64,000 nt of DNA from Euptelea pleiosperma (taxonomy: Eukaryota; Streptophyta; Magnoliopsida; Ranunculales; Eupteleaceae), in assembly GCA_035048495.1 (NCBI GenBank), contig CM068544.1, positions 7,744,138 through 7,808,137 of the forward strand, written 5' to 3'. The notes below the pieces were generated by a model. That model ran no database searches. It had not been told where the DNA came from and saw only the letters and a program-made list of their open reading frames with translations. Shown here piece after piece: positions 1 through 10,729 of this stretch. A program made the position numbers and the translations under genes. Each line of letters opens with the position of its first letter. Positions within the stretch are counted from its first letter, which is position 1.

Positions 1-1080
1 ACACTCCTCGGCCCAGTCCAAAACTGCTTCGATCTTAGTTGGATCTACCGAAATGCCATCCTTTGAAACTACATGTCCCAAAAATTTGACCTCTATCTTC
101 CGGAAGTCACAGTTCTCCTTAGCGCAAAGCTGGTGCTCCCTCAAAATTTGTAGTGTATTCCTCAAATGATGTTCGAACTCTTCTTGTGTATTTAAAATAT
201 CGAAATGTCATCGACGAAAACTATCACGAATTGGTCTAGATACGATTTGAACACTTGGTTCATCAGGTCCATGAAAGTTGTTGGCGCATCAATTAGTTTG
301 AACGACATAACCAAAAACTCAAAATGCCCATAGCATGTGCTAATAGCCATCTTCGATATATCTGAATCTTGAACTCTGAGCTGGTGGTATCTTGACCTCA
401 AATTGAACTTCGAAAAGTATTGCAACCTCTCAACTAGTCAAAAAGATCATTGATCCACATCAGTGGGTACTTGTTCTTCCTAGTAACCTGATTCAATTGG
501 CGATAATCAATGCAAAGCCTCAACGATCCATCCTTCTTTACGAATAGGACCGGAGCTCCCCAACGCGAAGTGCTAAGGCAAACAAATACCTTGTCTTGCA
601 GATCCTAGAGCTGGTCTTTCAACCCCTTCGGTTCGACAAGTGTCATCCGGTACGGCACGTTGGAGATCAGATTGGTATCGGGATATACCTCCATGGTAAA
701 CTCCATCTCTTGGATATGAGGTAAACCAAGTAAATCTTTTGGAAATACGTCGGGCAATTCGAAAACGACAGTATCTGATATCTGAATCTAACTAGTGTTG
801 TCCTCGCTGATGTGCACTAAGAAATTGGAATTGTCCTCATTGCCTTGCCAAAGAAGTGAAATGTAGATCCTTCGGGTATACTGAAGGTAACTCTCTTTCC
901 CAAAAAAGCAATCAACGGTGGCATGATAGGCGAAAGCCAATCCATACCCAAAATCACATCAAAGTCGACCAGATTCAAATAGACTAGATCTGCCACTAGT
1001 TCCTGATTTGCCACTCAAATAATAAAAGATCGACATACTCGATCGGTCTCAACACTCCTCCCCATAGGAGTAGAATCTGT
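1..1080 (-). mobile_element. Ty3/gypsy retrotransposon pol fragment (protease and reverse transcriptase)
   Basis: Decayed pol region of a Ty3/gypsy element, read right to left. Around 1014-817 a retropepsin-like segment reads DFDVILGMDWL, the block that follows the gypsy aspartic protease active site. Around 425-192 the reverse transcriptase palm is clear: [15 protein letters not shown], then [11 protein letters not shown], then [12 protein letters not shown], where VDD is the catalytic metal-binding motif. Several stops and frame changes between 800 and 430 show that it is not functional. The element continues past base 1, so RNase H and integrase are outside. The right edge near 1080 abuts intron sequence shared with 59735-60254, so the insertion lies in intron 3 of MED15 copy B or at its truncation point. 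Confidence 0.85.
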
Positions 1081-1082
1081 AA

Positions 1083-1732
1083 CGGATAGGACAAACCATC
1101 TCTCCTTGTCAAACAACTATAATAAGTGTCAAACAATAATTCAATAAAACCAAAACAGCCAACAAACCTATTCAGATATTGCAGTAATAGAAATAGAAAC
1201 TAGAATAGTGGTTTGCAAAAAAGAAGTATTTAAGAAGTTCAAGGCATGTGGAAGAAAATACTGATATGAAGAGCAGCAAAAACTATAGATAATAATTGAG
1301 AAGGTAAATTGGGTTTTATCGAGCTTGCCATGTACGTCAGAAAGAGACAAAATGAAGGAATTTGTTATAAAAACTTTCACTGGTTACATCAGATAAAAAG
1401 CACCCAGCTTTTTCATTTTTTTACCTAGATCTGGGGTATTTTGATTACTACCCGCAGAATTTGATGGTAGGGAATTAGTCACACCAGTATTCTGAGATTT
1501 AGTCTCCATTGTCAGCATCTTCAAAGATATTTTCCGTAGATAATCCAACTGAAAGGTAAAAATTGAGAACAATTATATCACAAAACACTGCAAGCTACAA
1601 ATTAAATACCTATAGAATATAAGTTATAAGGATAACCAATGGTACTGACATAAAAGAATAAAGGCTAAGCCATGCAGAAAGGAAAGAGCAAGTGTTATTT
1701 GTCCAAGATGCATCAAAGCCCCATCAATGATC
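1083..1732. repeat. Duplicated segment around MED15 exon 3 (copy B version of 59735-60254)
   Basis: This stretch aligns by eye with 59735-60254 over its whole length, including intron sequence on both sides of the exon at 1425-1548. Copy B has about 70 extra bases near 1205-1285. The similarity stops at TGATC (1728-1732), which in the other copy is the insertion site of a copia element. It is therefore a genomic duplication, not a processed cDNA copy. Confidence 0.85.
1425..1548 (-). CDS. MED15: MED15-like copy B exon 3 (end of KIX domain and linker)
   Basis: A 124-bp exon with acceptor TTTACCTTTCAG just above 1548 and donor G|GTAAA below 1425. It encodes LDYLRKISLKMLTMETKSQN, the last KIX helix of plant MED15, followed by a Ser/Asn-rich linker ending at PDLG. 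Exon 2 ends in AINQ, so the join gives the usual family order across the KIX domain. The exon has the same length and phase as its counterpart at 60009-60132, from which it differs at several residues. In the Mediator complex this domain contacts transcription activators in the nucleus. Confidence 0.85.
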
Positions 1733-1794
1733 TTCAAAGCGAGCATCATAATAAATGTTGAGAGGATGGCAAAGCAAATAGTTTTCAACAATAA

Positions 1795-2010
1795 AGAGGA
1801 ACCACATGTTGGAAGCTCAATTTTGATGGGAGTTCATTTGGTAATCCTAGTCAAGTGGGAATTGGGGGTCGTTTCTAATGAACATGGTTCACCTCTTTTG
1901 GTCTTTTCCTCTCCAGTCCTATTGGGTTCAAAATCCAATGATGCAGAAGCGTGTGCACTCCTAAAAGTTTTGGAGATTTATTGCTCCATCAACTGTGGAA
2001 AAGGGTGGTT
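1795..2010 (+). pseudogene. LINE-type RNase H domain remnant
   Basis: Starting near 1808 the plus strand reads WKLNFDGSSFGNPSQVGIGG. This is the first strand of the plant RVT_3 RNase H domain, with the catalytic Asp in FDG. A frame change follows and then a NDAEACALLKVLEI-like block. The domain is broken by frameshifts. It sits inside MED15 copy B intron 2, immediately beside the duplicated exon 3 segment. It may be the tail of a LINE or a captured RNase H gene. Confidence 0.65.
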
Positions 2011-3311
2011 CTAAGTCTCATTTCATCTAGTTCCATCTCGGTTGAGACATCTTGTTCTGGTAAGGTATTGAGACGATACATGCCTAACCTTGATTAAAGT
2101 AATTTAAACATTATTTTATTTTTTTTGTTTGCCTTTTAAAACATAAAAGATGACCAACATATTTTTAGCTTAATTCAACATTGAGAACCATTTAATGTAA
2201 TGTATATCCGTATCTGTTCATATCAAGGCCTATCATTTTTTTCCAATGTTTCATTCCCTTTGAGTCGAGAATCCCCTTCATCAACTCAACAAGATTCTAC
2301 CCGAAATAGAGATTTCAAATGTTGATGGAAGGAAAGTTGGAGAATGCTATAACTTGGGTGTCCAGGACTTCGAAAGGACCGTGGAAACCTACAAATATTG
2401 TGGATATAATTAGAGACCTTTGAATTAACAAGCAGATTTTGTTTAGCCATACTTATAGACATGCTAATGTTGCCACCTCTTATGCCAAGGATGGTGTACC
2501 CCATCAGTCCACTATTAGTTGTATATCAGAAGCTTCCCTCAGTATTCTACTTCTTCTTTTCTTTTCTTTTCTTTCTTTTTATATAATCAATGTATGTCTT
2601 AAATACATTTCAATATGGTTTAAAGTAAAAAAAAAACAATACATATATGTATTGGTATTGGAGGGTAGAGATCCCAATAGCTTATGAAACCCAATTCACA
2701 GGGTATCAGCTGAGATTCTAAGTATTCATCAAATACTGAGATGTCTTGATCATATCAGACGATACTATGTGATACGATGTGAAACTGTGTTATAAAGTGT
2801 AAATAGTTGACAAGTCATTTGCTTGTAACATGATAGACAAGGTTCATTACCTGATCAACAATCTCGTAAGCTATTTGTGCCCCGAAAATGTTAAATATTG
2901 ATACTGGATATCGAGCATATGCATATATTTGGGTTACACTTAAACTAAGTTTCATATATAGATTAGACGCATATTAGTACATCAACATTTATGGGCATGG
3001 GTACTTAGGGAACAAACAGGACACCAATCCCAGGCATCTGGTTAGGACACCAATCCCAGGTCCCAAGGTTATGAACGTGTACTACAAATTATTTTTTTTT
3101 GACAAGTACTTTGGCTACAACTGTGGAGAATAAGGACAGACTTTTATCAATTTGTTGCTCCCCTTGATGAAAATTAAGTACTTAGCTTAGGCAGTTAGGC
3201 TTCAAAATAGTGTGAACTAGTCATCGATGAGTCATTATGGAGAATAAGGACAGACTTTCAAAAAGGGCAGGCCAAAATTCTAAGTTCATCATTAGGTACT
3301 GAATGTACTCA
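2011..3311. other. Intron sequence without recognisable gene
   Basis: AT-rich sequence of MED15 copy B intron 2. No coding similarity, terminal repeats or RNA gene was recognised. A TTTTCTTTTC pyrimidine run lies near 2550-2580. Confidence 0.5.
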
Positions 3312-3319
3312 CTTAAACC

Positions 3320-3591
3320 CAAGGTTTAAAATTTCGGTTTCACGTGCCATTTCGGTGAGGCCCGAAACCGAAATTTCGGTCGAAATGTCGAAATTTCGTG
3401 TGAAATTTTGGAAAATTTGAAATTGAGAGTAGTCACGAAAAGTTCGAAATTTCGACTGAAAAGTTCGAAATTTCATCGAAAAGTTCGAAATTTCGGTCGA
3501 AATTTTAGAATTTTAAAATTTTCGATTTTTATGGATTTCGGTGTAGCCCGAAACCGAAATTTCGAACTTTCCGACAAAATTTAAAACCTTG
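3320..3591. mobile_element. hAT-like MITE, 272 bp, rich in GAAATTTCG
   Basis: The ends are inverted repeats beginning CAAGGTTTAAAATTT on the left and, in reverse complement, CAAGGTTTTAAATTT on the right. Both sides are flanked by the same eight bases CTTAAACC (3312-3319 and 3592-3599), the target duplication length of the hAT superfamily. The interior is built of GAAATTTCG-type words in both orientations and could fold back on itself. No transposase is present. Confidence 0.75.
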
Positions 3592-3600
3592 CTTAAACCC

Positions 3601-4574
3601 TAAGAAGTAAATGTACTCACTGACTATCCTTCCGGAGGACTATTTTGGTTAATTGCACACTTATACATGAGAACACATGCAGTATAGGCACAACCTGGGT
3701 AACTCTTTTACACTAGTTTCGACATACAATGGGTATATGATACTCATGTTGAAGTATCAGGGGCATTGATTCCAGTCCACGTCCTTGTCATGTTATAGGT
3801 GTTCAAGTAGTTTTGATGCATGATTCATTTTAAGAAAACAGAAAAAGTGTACTATTTGTCTTTTTTCTTTTTTTCTATTAATTTTCCATGTTTACCTCTT
3901 TTTATTTTATTAAAAAACTTAGGTTTCCACCTTGTACCACGTCGAGGCTTACGTATCACCCCATCGAGCATGATGTACAGGATAAATATCTCAGACAATG
4001 ACCTACTTACTATACTGTAGCTTTTTAATATTTCAGTTTGCAACCAACTTGAGAATAAAAAGACATTACTTACTAGCTTTGCACTTGTAAGATTTTCAAT
4101 GTAACTTGCTTATGATGATTAGTCTTTTTGGAAGAAAAAAAAAGGAAAATTACATTTAAGTCCGTGTTTATAAAAATATAGATCATTCAGTCCCCCAAAG
4201 AAAAGATTGGACACTTCAGATAAAACATTAGTCCAATAAGGCCGGTTTTTGGTTTACCATATACATTTTAGTTTAATTCCGAAACTACCCTACTATCATT
4301 CAAAAAAGTAAAAATCTGAGAAGTGAGGCCTGGCACACAGTACGTACCCGGGCCAACCTCATCTTCTCCTCAACCCATCACATTTCTCTCCATCTCTTGT
4401 TTCCTCCATTTTTTGAACCTGTACACAGCTCTATTTCCTCCATTGAAGAACAAGGTTTCTTCAACAACTAGAAGGTCGAAGAACCTCCATTTGAGCTCAT
4501 TTCGACGTATACGGTCTTGTGAAGATGGTCTGTGAAGAAGAAAGATCCATTTCTTTTAAGTTTACTTATTCTGC
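3601..4574. other. Intron sequence without recognisable gene
   Basis: Nothing coding was recognised. Short open frames near 3820-4040 and 4323-4535 lack family motifs. The 4340-4570 part resembles the pyrimidine-rich leader of the tandem array that follows. Confidence 0.4.
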
Positions 4575-5430
4575 AAGCAAAGCTCCATCTCTCTGCCTAT
4601 TTCTATTCTATAAGGTATGTCTGAAGCTCCATTTCTCTCTCAATACTCTCCCTCCATTCCTTTAACCATTACCACTTTCGTTAAGGTGGTGATTTATTGA
4701 CAGAATGAGTACTGAGATATACTTGGTTGAACCGGTACCATTTTCGTTAAACCGATATTTTGTTTTCAGTTTGAGTATTGAACCCTAAATCCCACAAGCA
4801 AAGCTCCATCTTTCTGACTATTTCTATTTTATAAGGCATGTCTGAAGCTCTTTTTCTCTCAATACTTTTCTCTCCATTCCTCTAACCAGTACCACTTTCG
4901 TTAAGGTAGTGATTAATTGACAGTTTGAGTACTGAGTTGTACTTGGTTGAACCTGTACCATTTTCATTAAGCTGGTATTTTGTTTTTAGTTTGAGTAGTG
5001 AACCCTAAACCCTACAAGTAAAGCTCCATCTTTTTGAATATTTTTATTCTTAAGGAATGTCTAAATCTCCATTTCTCTCAATACACTCTTCATTCCTCTA
5101 ACCAGTACCACTTTCGTTAAGGTGGTGATTTATTGACTGTTTTGAGTACTGAGCTGTACTTGGTTGAACCAATACCATCTTTGTTAAGCTGGTATTTTGT
5201 TTCCAATTTGAGTACTGAATCCTAAACCCTACAAGCAAAGCTCCATCTCTCTATCTATTTCTATTCTGTAAGGCATGTATGAAGCTCCATTTCTCTCTCA
5301 ATACTCTCCCTCCATTCCTCTAACCATTTTTGTTAAGCCGGTATTTTATTTCTAGTTTGAATATTGAGCTCAACCTGGTTAAACCAGTAGTATTTTCAGT
5401 AAACTAGTTGAACTGGTTAAACCGGTATCA
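4575..5430. repeat. Tandem array, four units of about 220 bp
   Basis: Units begin with AAGCAAAGCTCCATCT (or AAGTAAAG) at 4575, 4796, 5016 and 5233, giving periods of 221, 220 and 217 bp. Each unit carries CCAGTACCACTTTCGTTAAGG-like and TTTGAGTACTGA-like segments in the same order. The last unit is degenerate after about 5340. No coding potential is seen. The array is diverged, so it is not a very recent expansion. Confidence 0.8.
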
Positions 5431-6469
5431 ATGGTGAAATGGACATCAAAATTGTTTCAAATGAATTAAGTCTTCAGGTATCGTAAACGAGGAATTGTGC
5501 CCTTGTCAATCAAGGATATGGGCATTATCTTCTTATCATTTTGATTTTAAATAGATTCAGAAACAAAAGTAGCCAAACAAGACTTATCGGTCCATCCTTT
5601 GATAAAGCAAGATCAATTCGTAATGAAAATTTTGCTACGGCTTGATTTGTCGAATTGGACGCACACTATAGATGTTTTGCTAATTCTCGCACAAAAAAAA
5701 CCTCATTCACCGAAAATACATGTAAAACCACGGTGTTTTCGAAAAAATCATCAAGAAAACATGATATAGTGAATGATCCGAAACAATCCCGCAAATTACA
5801 TTTAAAAAAAAAATCTAACAGATAAAACACACTTTTATATTTAAAAACTAAAGAGAATCCCTTCTTTAGAATAAATATTACCTATTTTTATCTTTAGATA
5901 TATCGTAAGCATTGCTTATATTACTAGACTTAAGCTAAGCATTGGATTCGCATACATACATAGGCAAACAATGTCACAGCCCCATGGTCCTCTTTAAGTA
6001 AAATATCACCTCAATGTTGGATTTGGAAATAATGAAATAATAAAAAAGTACGGTCTCACCATTCCCCCGCCCAAGGGCTAACGTTAAGATAGTATTGTAC
6101 TAAACTATGTTACCCGGGTATGGGTAAGGATGATGTCAGATGGGTACATATCCAAGTGTCAAACTTGCTCAAACCCCCAATTTTGGGGTACTTGGACACG
6201 ACTAGATAGGTAATATTTCAATATTTTACTATTACAAATATTTTAACATTTTGTTTTAGCCGTACTTCAGTCAACAATTCTCAATAGTGAATCATACAAG
6301 TCATACGAACTAGTTCTGTATTTAGGTTGGGGTTGCAATTTATTATCGTAAGTATGGATAGTGTTATAATTTTTCTTTGTTTATATATAAGCTTAACATT
6401 GTACTCATACCCATGTTGTGTTGTGTAGACATTGGTATGGTAGGATAAAGAGAAGGGTTCGGATAATCA
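5431..6469. other. Intron sequence without recognisable gene
   Basis: AT-rich, with no open frame of note and no terminal repeats recognised. Confidence 0.4.
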
Positions 6470-6851
6470 TAGGGTTGTCAATGGATATTTTTGGAATCAA
6501 ATATAAGCATATCTGAAGCCCAAAAAAAATCTGATATTCGAATTCAATTCGATATCCAATGGATATTCTGAATCAATATTTGAATTTGAACCAATTAATT
6601 TATCAGATATTCGATTCATCTATTAAGTAAATCCGATAGATATAATAAATTATTAAATTTAATATAATCTATTTTATATATTTAATAAAAAATAATTAAT
6701 TTATTATATATATGATATCGGATATGATATTATCGAATCAAATATATCAATATCAAAAATTATTCGAATCCGAATCCAACATCCAAATTTTCGGACAATA
6801 TTCGATTATTCGAATACAGAATCAAATTTTCGACAATCTATTGACACCCTA
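6470..6851. mobile_element. hAT-like AT-rich MITE
   Basis: The left end TAGGGTTGTCAATGGAT and the right end, in reverse complement TAGGGTGTCAATAGATT, form inverted termini typical of non-autonomous hAT elements. The 382-bp interior is extremely AT-rich, with palindromic GATATTCGAAT and ATTCGAATA words. The flanking eight bases (GATAATCA and GTACTAAA) match only partly, so the target duplication is decayed or the edge is a few bases off. Confidence 0.6.
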
Positions 6852-7239
6852 GTACTAAAATATCATCTTGGCTATGACATCAGTGACATTATACGTATAT
6901 TACCATATAGTCTCTATCACATCATCGGTGCATATATGTATATACATGTAGGAATATTCTTCATGTTTTTAGATTTGAACTTCTTACGCATTGTTCTTTT
7001 AACGTTCTCAGCTTTTAACCAATTGTGACTCATTTTTTTTTAACTAAAATCATATCAAACTCACATTTGCCATTGGCTGAAGTTCATTTGTTCCACATAT
7101 TGCTAACTATGCTCCAGTTAAGGTGTTACCAGGATACAAGAGGAAATGTATCGATAGCCTCAATATTTACTCCTAGATGGCTCATCAATAAAATGAGTAC
7201 CACACATACTAAATGTTAAACTATTGGTTTGACTATAGT

Positions 7240-8145
7240 TGTTGACCCTTAATTCTAGATAATAAATATATTAAAGAAGTACATCTTGTAAGGTAATAAT
7301 CCTTGTGCTGTCAATTCTAGGAATTCCCTGGGTCTCCTTGTTTTTAGTGCTTCGGACCCAGACTTGGACTTGGATTAAACTTGGTGGATTGGTACTACGT
7401 GCTTCATACTTCTCCTAGTCAAACATGGATACACTTCAAAGATCATTCTTCATTAGGAAGTTTCTTGGTTTTGAGGTTCGGTAGAATCTAGATCAGATTA
7501 CCTTGTTGACCTTTCTGTCAACTTATTTGGAACCCTCTCGAGACTAAACCCCTGTTTAAGTCCTTTTGTGTATGACCTAGACCCAGAGGGTTCGACCGGA
7601 CTCTCCACCGGCCGACTGGTCTATCGACCGGTCCTCTAGCCCCTTCATCCGCATGCTCGCCCAGCCTCCAATCCCCTTGCACCTGAAAACACTATAAATA
7701 GACCTCCCCTCCTTCAGTATCTCACACCACTTCGCACCCATCCTTTGCATTGCTTTGAGCTCCTAGAGAAGAGCCATTTTGTGAGAAAAGTCTCCCTTTG
7801 TTCCCCGTTGTCCTTGACTATTCGTGAAGATCTTTTGGAGACTTGCCTTGATCTGATTCAAGCATCCTTTGCAAGTTGTCCGTGACTTTGTTGGTGGAGA
7901 AGTGCCTGGCATTTGGCTTCATCATCAAAGCTTTGTTCATCTCCAATCTTACCATTTGGGAGATAACTTTGTTTGTTAGTTGAGAGCCTTTCTAAAAAGG
8001 CTCCCCAATTGAAATACTACCATATTGTTACACTGCTTGAGTCGAGTAGATACTTGACTCAGTTGGAGTTTGGTTGTGACTAGACTCCGTGTGGGTCCTT
8101 TACCCTATTCATCTATATAATAAGGGAGGGATGTTGTCCCCTTCA
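7240..8145 (+). repeat. Putative solo LTR or LTR fragment
   Basis: The sequence starts TGTTGACCC, has a TATA box (ACTATAAATAG, 7691-7700) and is followed by transcript-like pyrimidine-rich sequence. It ends near CCCCTTCA just before AGTGGTCTAG, which looks like a degraded AGTGGTATCAGAGC primer-binding site. That order is the layout of a plant copia LTR. No internal domains or second LTR were found and no target duplication was established, so the call is tentative. Confidence 0.4.
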
Positions 8146-8199
8146 AGTAGTGGTCTAGATTGGATCACTTAGATATCAATGGCTCAAATTATTTGGACC

Positions 8200-8412
8200 A
8201 CCCACTAATATAGATGCTCTAACCCCACCACTCCCAATCTCCAATAACCCCTCCCTCTTCCTCTCTCGCACACACCTCTTTCTTGCGCATGACTCTTTCT
8301 CGCGCGCACACGATGAAGAAGTGGGGGAGACGGTTTTTTGTGTCGCTCTTCTATCTCTCTCCCACGAATGAGAAGAAGAAGAATTAGAAGAAGAAGAAAG
8401 CAAGATTTAGAG
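8200..8412 (+). other. Low-complexity leader-like region, possible 5' exon of a broken plus-strand gene
   Basis: A CT-rich block with CTCTCTCGC runs is followed by AGAAGAAGAAG purines and a possible donor AGAG|GTTAGTATTC near 8412. This looks like a plant 5' untranslated exon and its intron start. It could pair with the exon-like sequence at 10604-10722. No promoter motif or coding start was confirmed. Confidence 0.25.
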
Positions 8413-8882
8413 GTTAGTATTCTCTCTCTCTCGGTTGTAAAGATTTATTTATTGGGGTTTTGTTCTCTGTATGGTGATAGTAAAGATTTTATTTTTGGAT
8501 CTTGGGGTTTCGGTTTGGGGGTTCATGTTACAAGAATTTTTCGGTTTTTGTTTGGGGTTAGGGTTTGGTATCTCTAATCAACTTGAAATCTCCATGCTTG
8601 CACACCCACTATTCGATGAAATAGTTGATTGCCCCTTATTTCTGAAAAAACTCAAATGTTGGGCTGGATTAGATATTTTTCTTCCATTGATTTTCATTTT
8701 GGGGGACTCAGATCCAACGCCTAACAACCACCAATCAGCCTGATTTTTGGACCTTCATTTGGGCTGCTAGAGATCACCAATCTGACTGCGTTTTGGTATG
8801 CAAGTCCATCAAGGAGTGGACCCTGGTTTTGAAAAATTTCACGGTTTGAAATTTTCCTCAAACAGCAAACATCCATGGGAGT

Positions 8883-9120
8883 TTAGCCATCCTCTTGGTT
8901 TACCCATCACAAATCATACTTACTTTCGGTCTATAGGTTCACAATGGTTGGGCAAATATTCAGGGGTCATTGGATTGCAATTGACCCCCATTTAGCCATC
9001 CTCTTGGTTGTTAGACTAATTTTTGGTCTGTAGGTTCACAAATCATACATTTTTTTTGGTTGGGCAAATATTCATGGTCAACGGATTGCCATTTAACCCC
9101 CATTTAGCCACCCTCTTGGA
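8883..9120. repeat. Diverged tandem repeat of about 111 bp
   Basis: The phrase TTTAGCCATCCTCTTGG recurs at 8883, 8991 and 9103 (last copy CCACCC), with shared TTGGGCAAATATTCA and GGTTCACAA segments between. There are two full units and the start of a third. No coding meaning is apparent. Confidence 0.65.
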
Positions 9121-10159
9121 ATCATGTTGTGGTTTGCCATTTTATTGAAGATCAAAACTCATTTCATTACTGTTCTGAAATTTGTATCTTTTGATCTCAA
9201 TTTTGTTGATCTTCGGCTTCGGAAAAAGATCTTCAGAACTTTTCTGCATGTTCTCTTACCAGTGGGATTGATGCTCAGTTATCTTTGAACGTAGGATATG
9301 CCATACTTTAGGCTACATTTACATTTTTAATATACTCATTCATGTTTATGTGGCACATGGTTTTTCGTTGGTTTCGTGAGTTCTGAGCATTATTTTGGGA
9401 TTTTCAGATTTAACAGTTACAAATCACCAATCTGGCTATTTTTACAATCTTACATCAATGTTTTTACAGCTTGCCATTCACAGCATATTTATAAAGATTT
9501 TTTAGTTTTCAGTCCTTTTTGAACACCCTTCTGCTTCTTCTATGTCCTTTAAGGTTTGGGTTAAAAACTTTGGAAACTAACTACATCAATGAGAGCCATA
9601 GTTATATATGTCGGATGACTCATTGACTAAAAGACTAATCTAATTGATATTTTTGAGTTTTGCGTAATTATGTTCAAAGGCTCCACATGAATGCATGGGT
9701 TGACTGTGGATGGTTTGCTGTGTAGACGTCCATCCATCGTGAATGATGTCAACCATTGGATGCATGGATATCCATAAAGACATCATTCATCATTTGGTTT
9801 TAGTTTACATAACAAAAAACAGTATAGATTTTAATTGAATCTGTGTTTGCAATCTGAAATGCAATCTGATTTTGATAATTTTTGTTTGCATTTTAGATTG
9901 TTGGGTTTTATTTGTTTTAGCATCTGTAAGGCCTACAAGAAATTATTAATTGATTCATAGATATATCAAAAGTGTAACCATTGGCTTATTTGTTTAGCCT
10001 TTTTATTTTCAAAATCTCTTTTTAATTTATTGTTTCTTTATGTCCTACAGAGGTATATGCGACAATACAACAAGGTTGACCTTTCAGCCTTAGGCATGGG
10101 TCCATTTCCTTAGGCATGGATTACTTAAACCAATAAGGGTTATAGATTAGAAACTCTGG
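9121..10159. other. Intron sequence without recognisable gene
   Basis: No coding similarity or repeat termini were recognised. Near 9690-9790 a TGGATG/CATCCA-rich patch could form weak hairpins. Confidence 0.4.
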
Positions 10160-10691
10160 CCTTCTAGAAAGGCATATATTTTCTTAAGAGTATGAATGCA
10201 TTTTAGTAACATTTATGGCATCTAATTATTCTAAATGCATAACAGTTGGTGGGAACTGAAAGAAGAAATCCCCAAAGGAATCTAAGAGATTGGAGAAAGA
10301 AATCAGGAAACGAATTTGATCTTTTCTTCCATTTCAGGTATGGTTCATTACACAATGACTGCAAATGAATACTTTGAAAAGCATCGTGATCAGGAAAAGA
10401 ATTTCAATGGAAAAATCAAGAATGACCTTCTAGAAAGGCATATATTTTCTTAAGAGTATGAATGCATTTTAGTAACATTTATGGCATCTAATGATTCTAA
10501 ATGCATAACAGTCGGTGGAACTGAAAGAAGAAATCCCCAAAGTAATCTAAGAGATTGGAGAAAGAAATCGGGAAGAGAATTTGATCTTTTCTTCCATTTC
10601 AGGTATGGTTCATTACACCATGACTGCAAATGAATACTTTGAGAAGCATCGTGATCTGATAATGAATTTCAATGGCCAAATCAAGAATGAT
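10160..10691 (+). repeat. 266-bp tandem duplication containing an exon-like acceptor region
   Basis: The phrase CCTTCTAGAAAGGCATATAT occurs at 10160 and 10426, and the following roughly 265 bases are nearly identical. Each copy includes TTTCTTCCATTTCAG|GTATGG, a strong splice acceptor, followed by sequence reading MTANEYFEKHRD. The high similarity suggests a more recent event than the neighbouring arrays. Confidence 0.8.
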
Positions 10692-10722
10692 TATTGGGGT
10701 TATATCAATAACCCCTACAAAG
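10604..10722 (+). pseudogene. Orphan exon-like sequence (MTANEYFEKHRD...), family not recognised
   Basis: After the acceptor TTCCATTTCAG, the plus strand reads MVHYTMTANEYFEKHRD, then NFNGQIKNDYWGYIN, up to a possible donor AAAG|GTTGG near 10723. The composition is charged and aromatic, with no low complexity, and looks like genuine protein sequence. I do not recognise the family. An earlier partial copy at about 10338-10425 shares the first 30 residues with substitutions. No further exons were found, so this is probably a broken or captured gene piece lying antisense within the MED15 copy B intron. Confidence 0.4.
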
Positions 10723-10729
10723 GTTGGTT

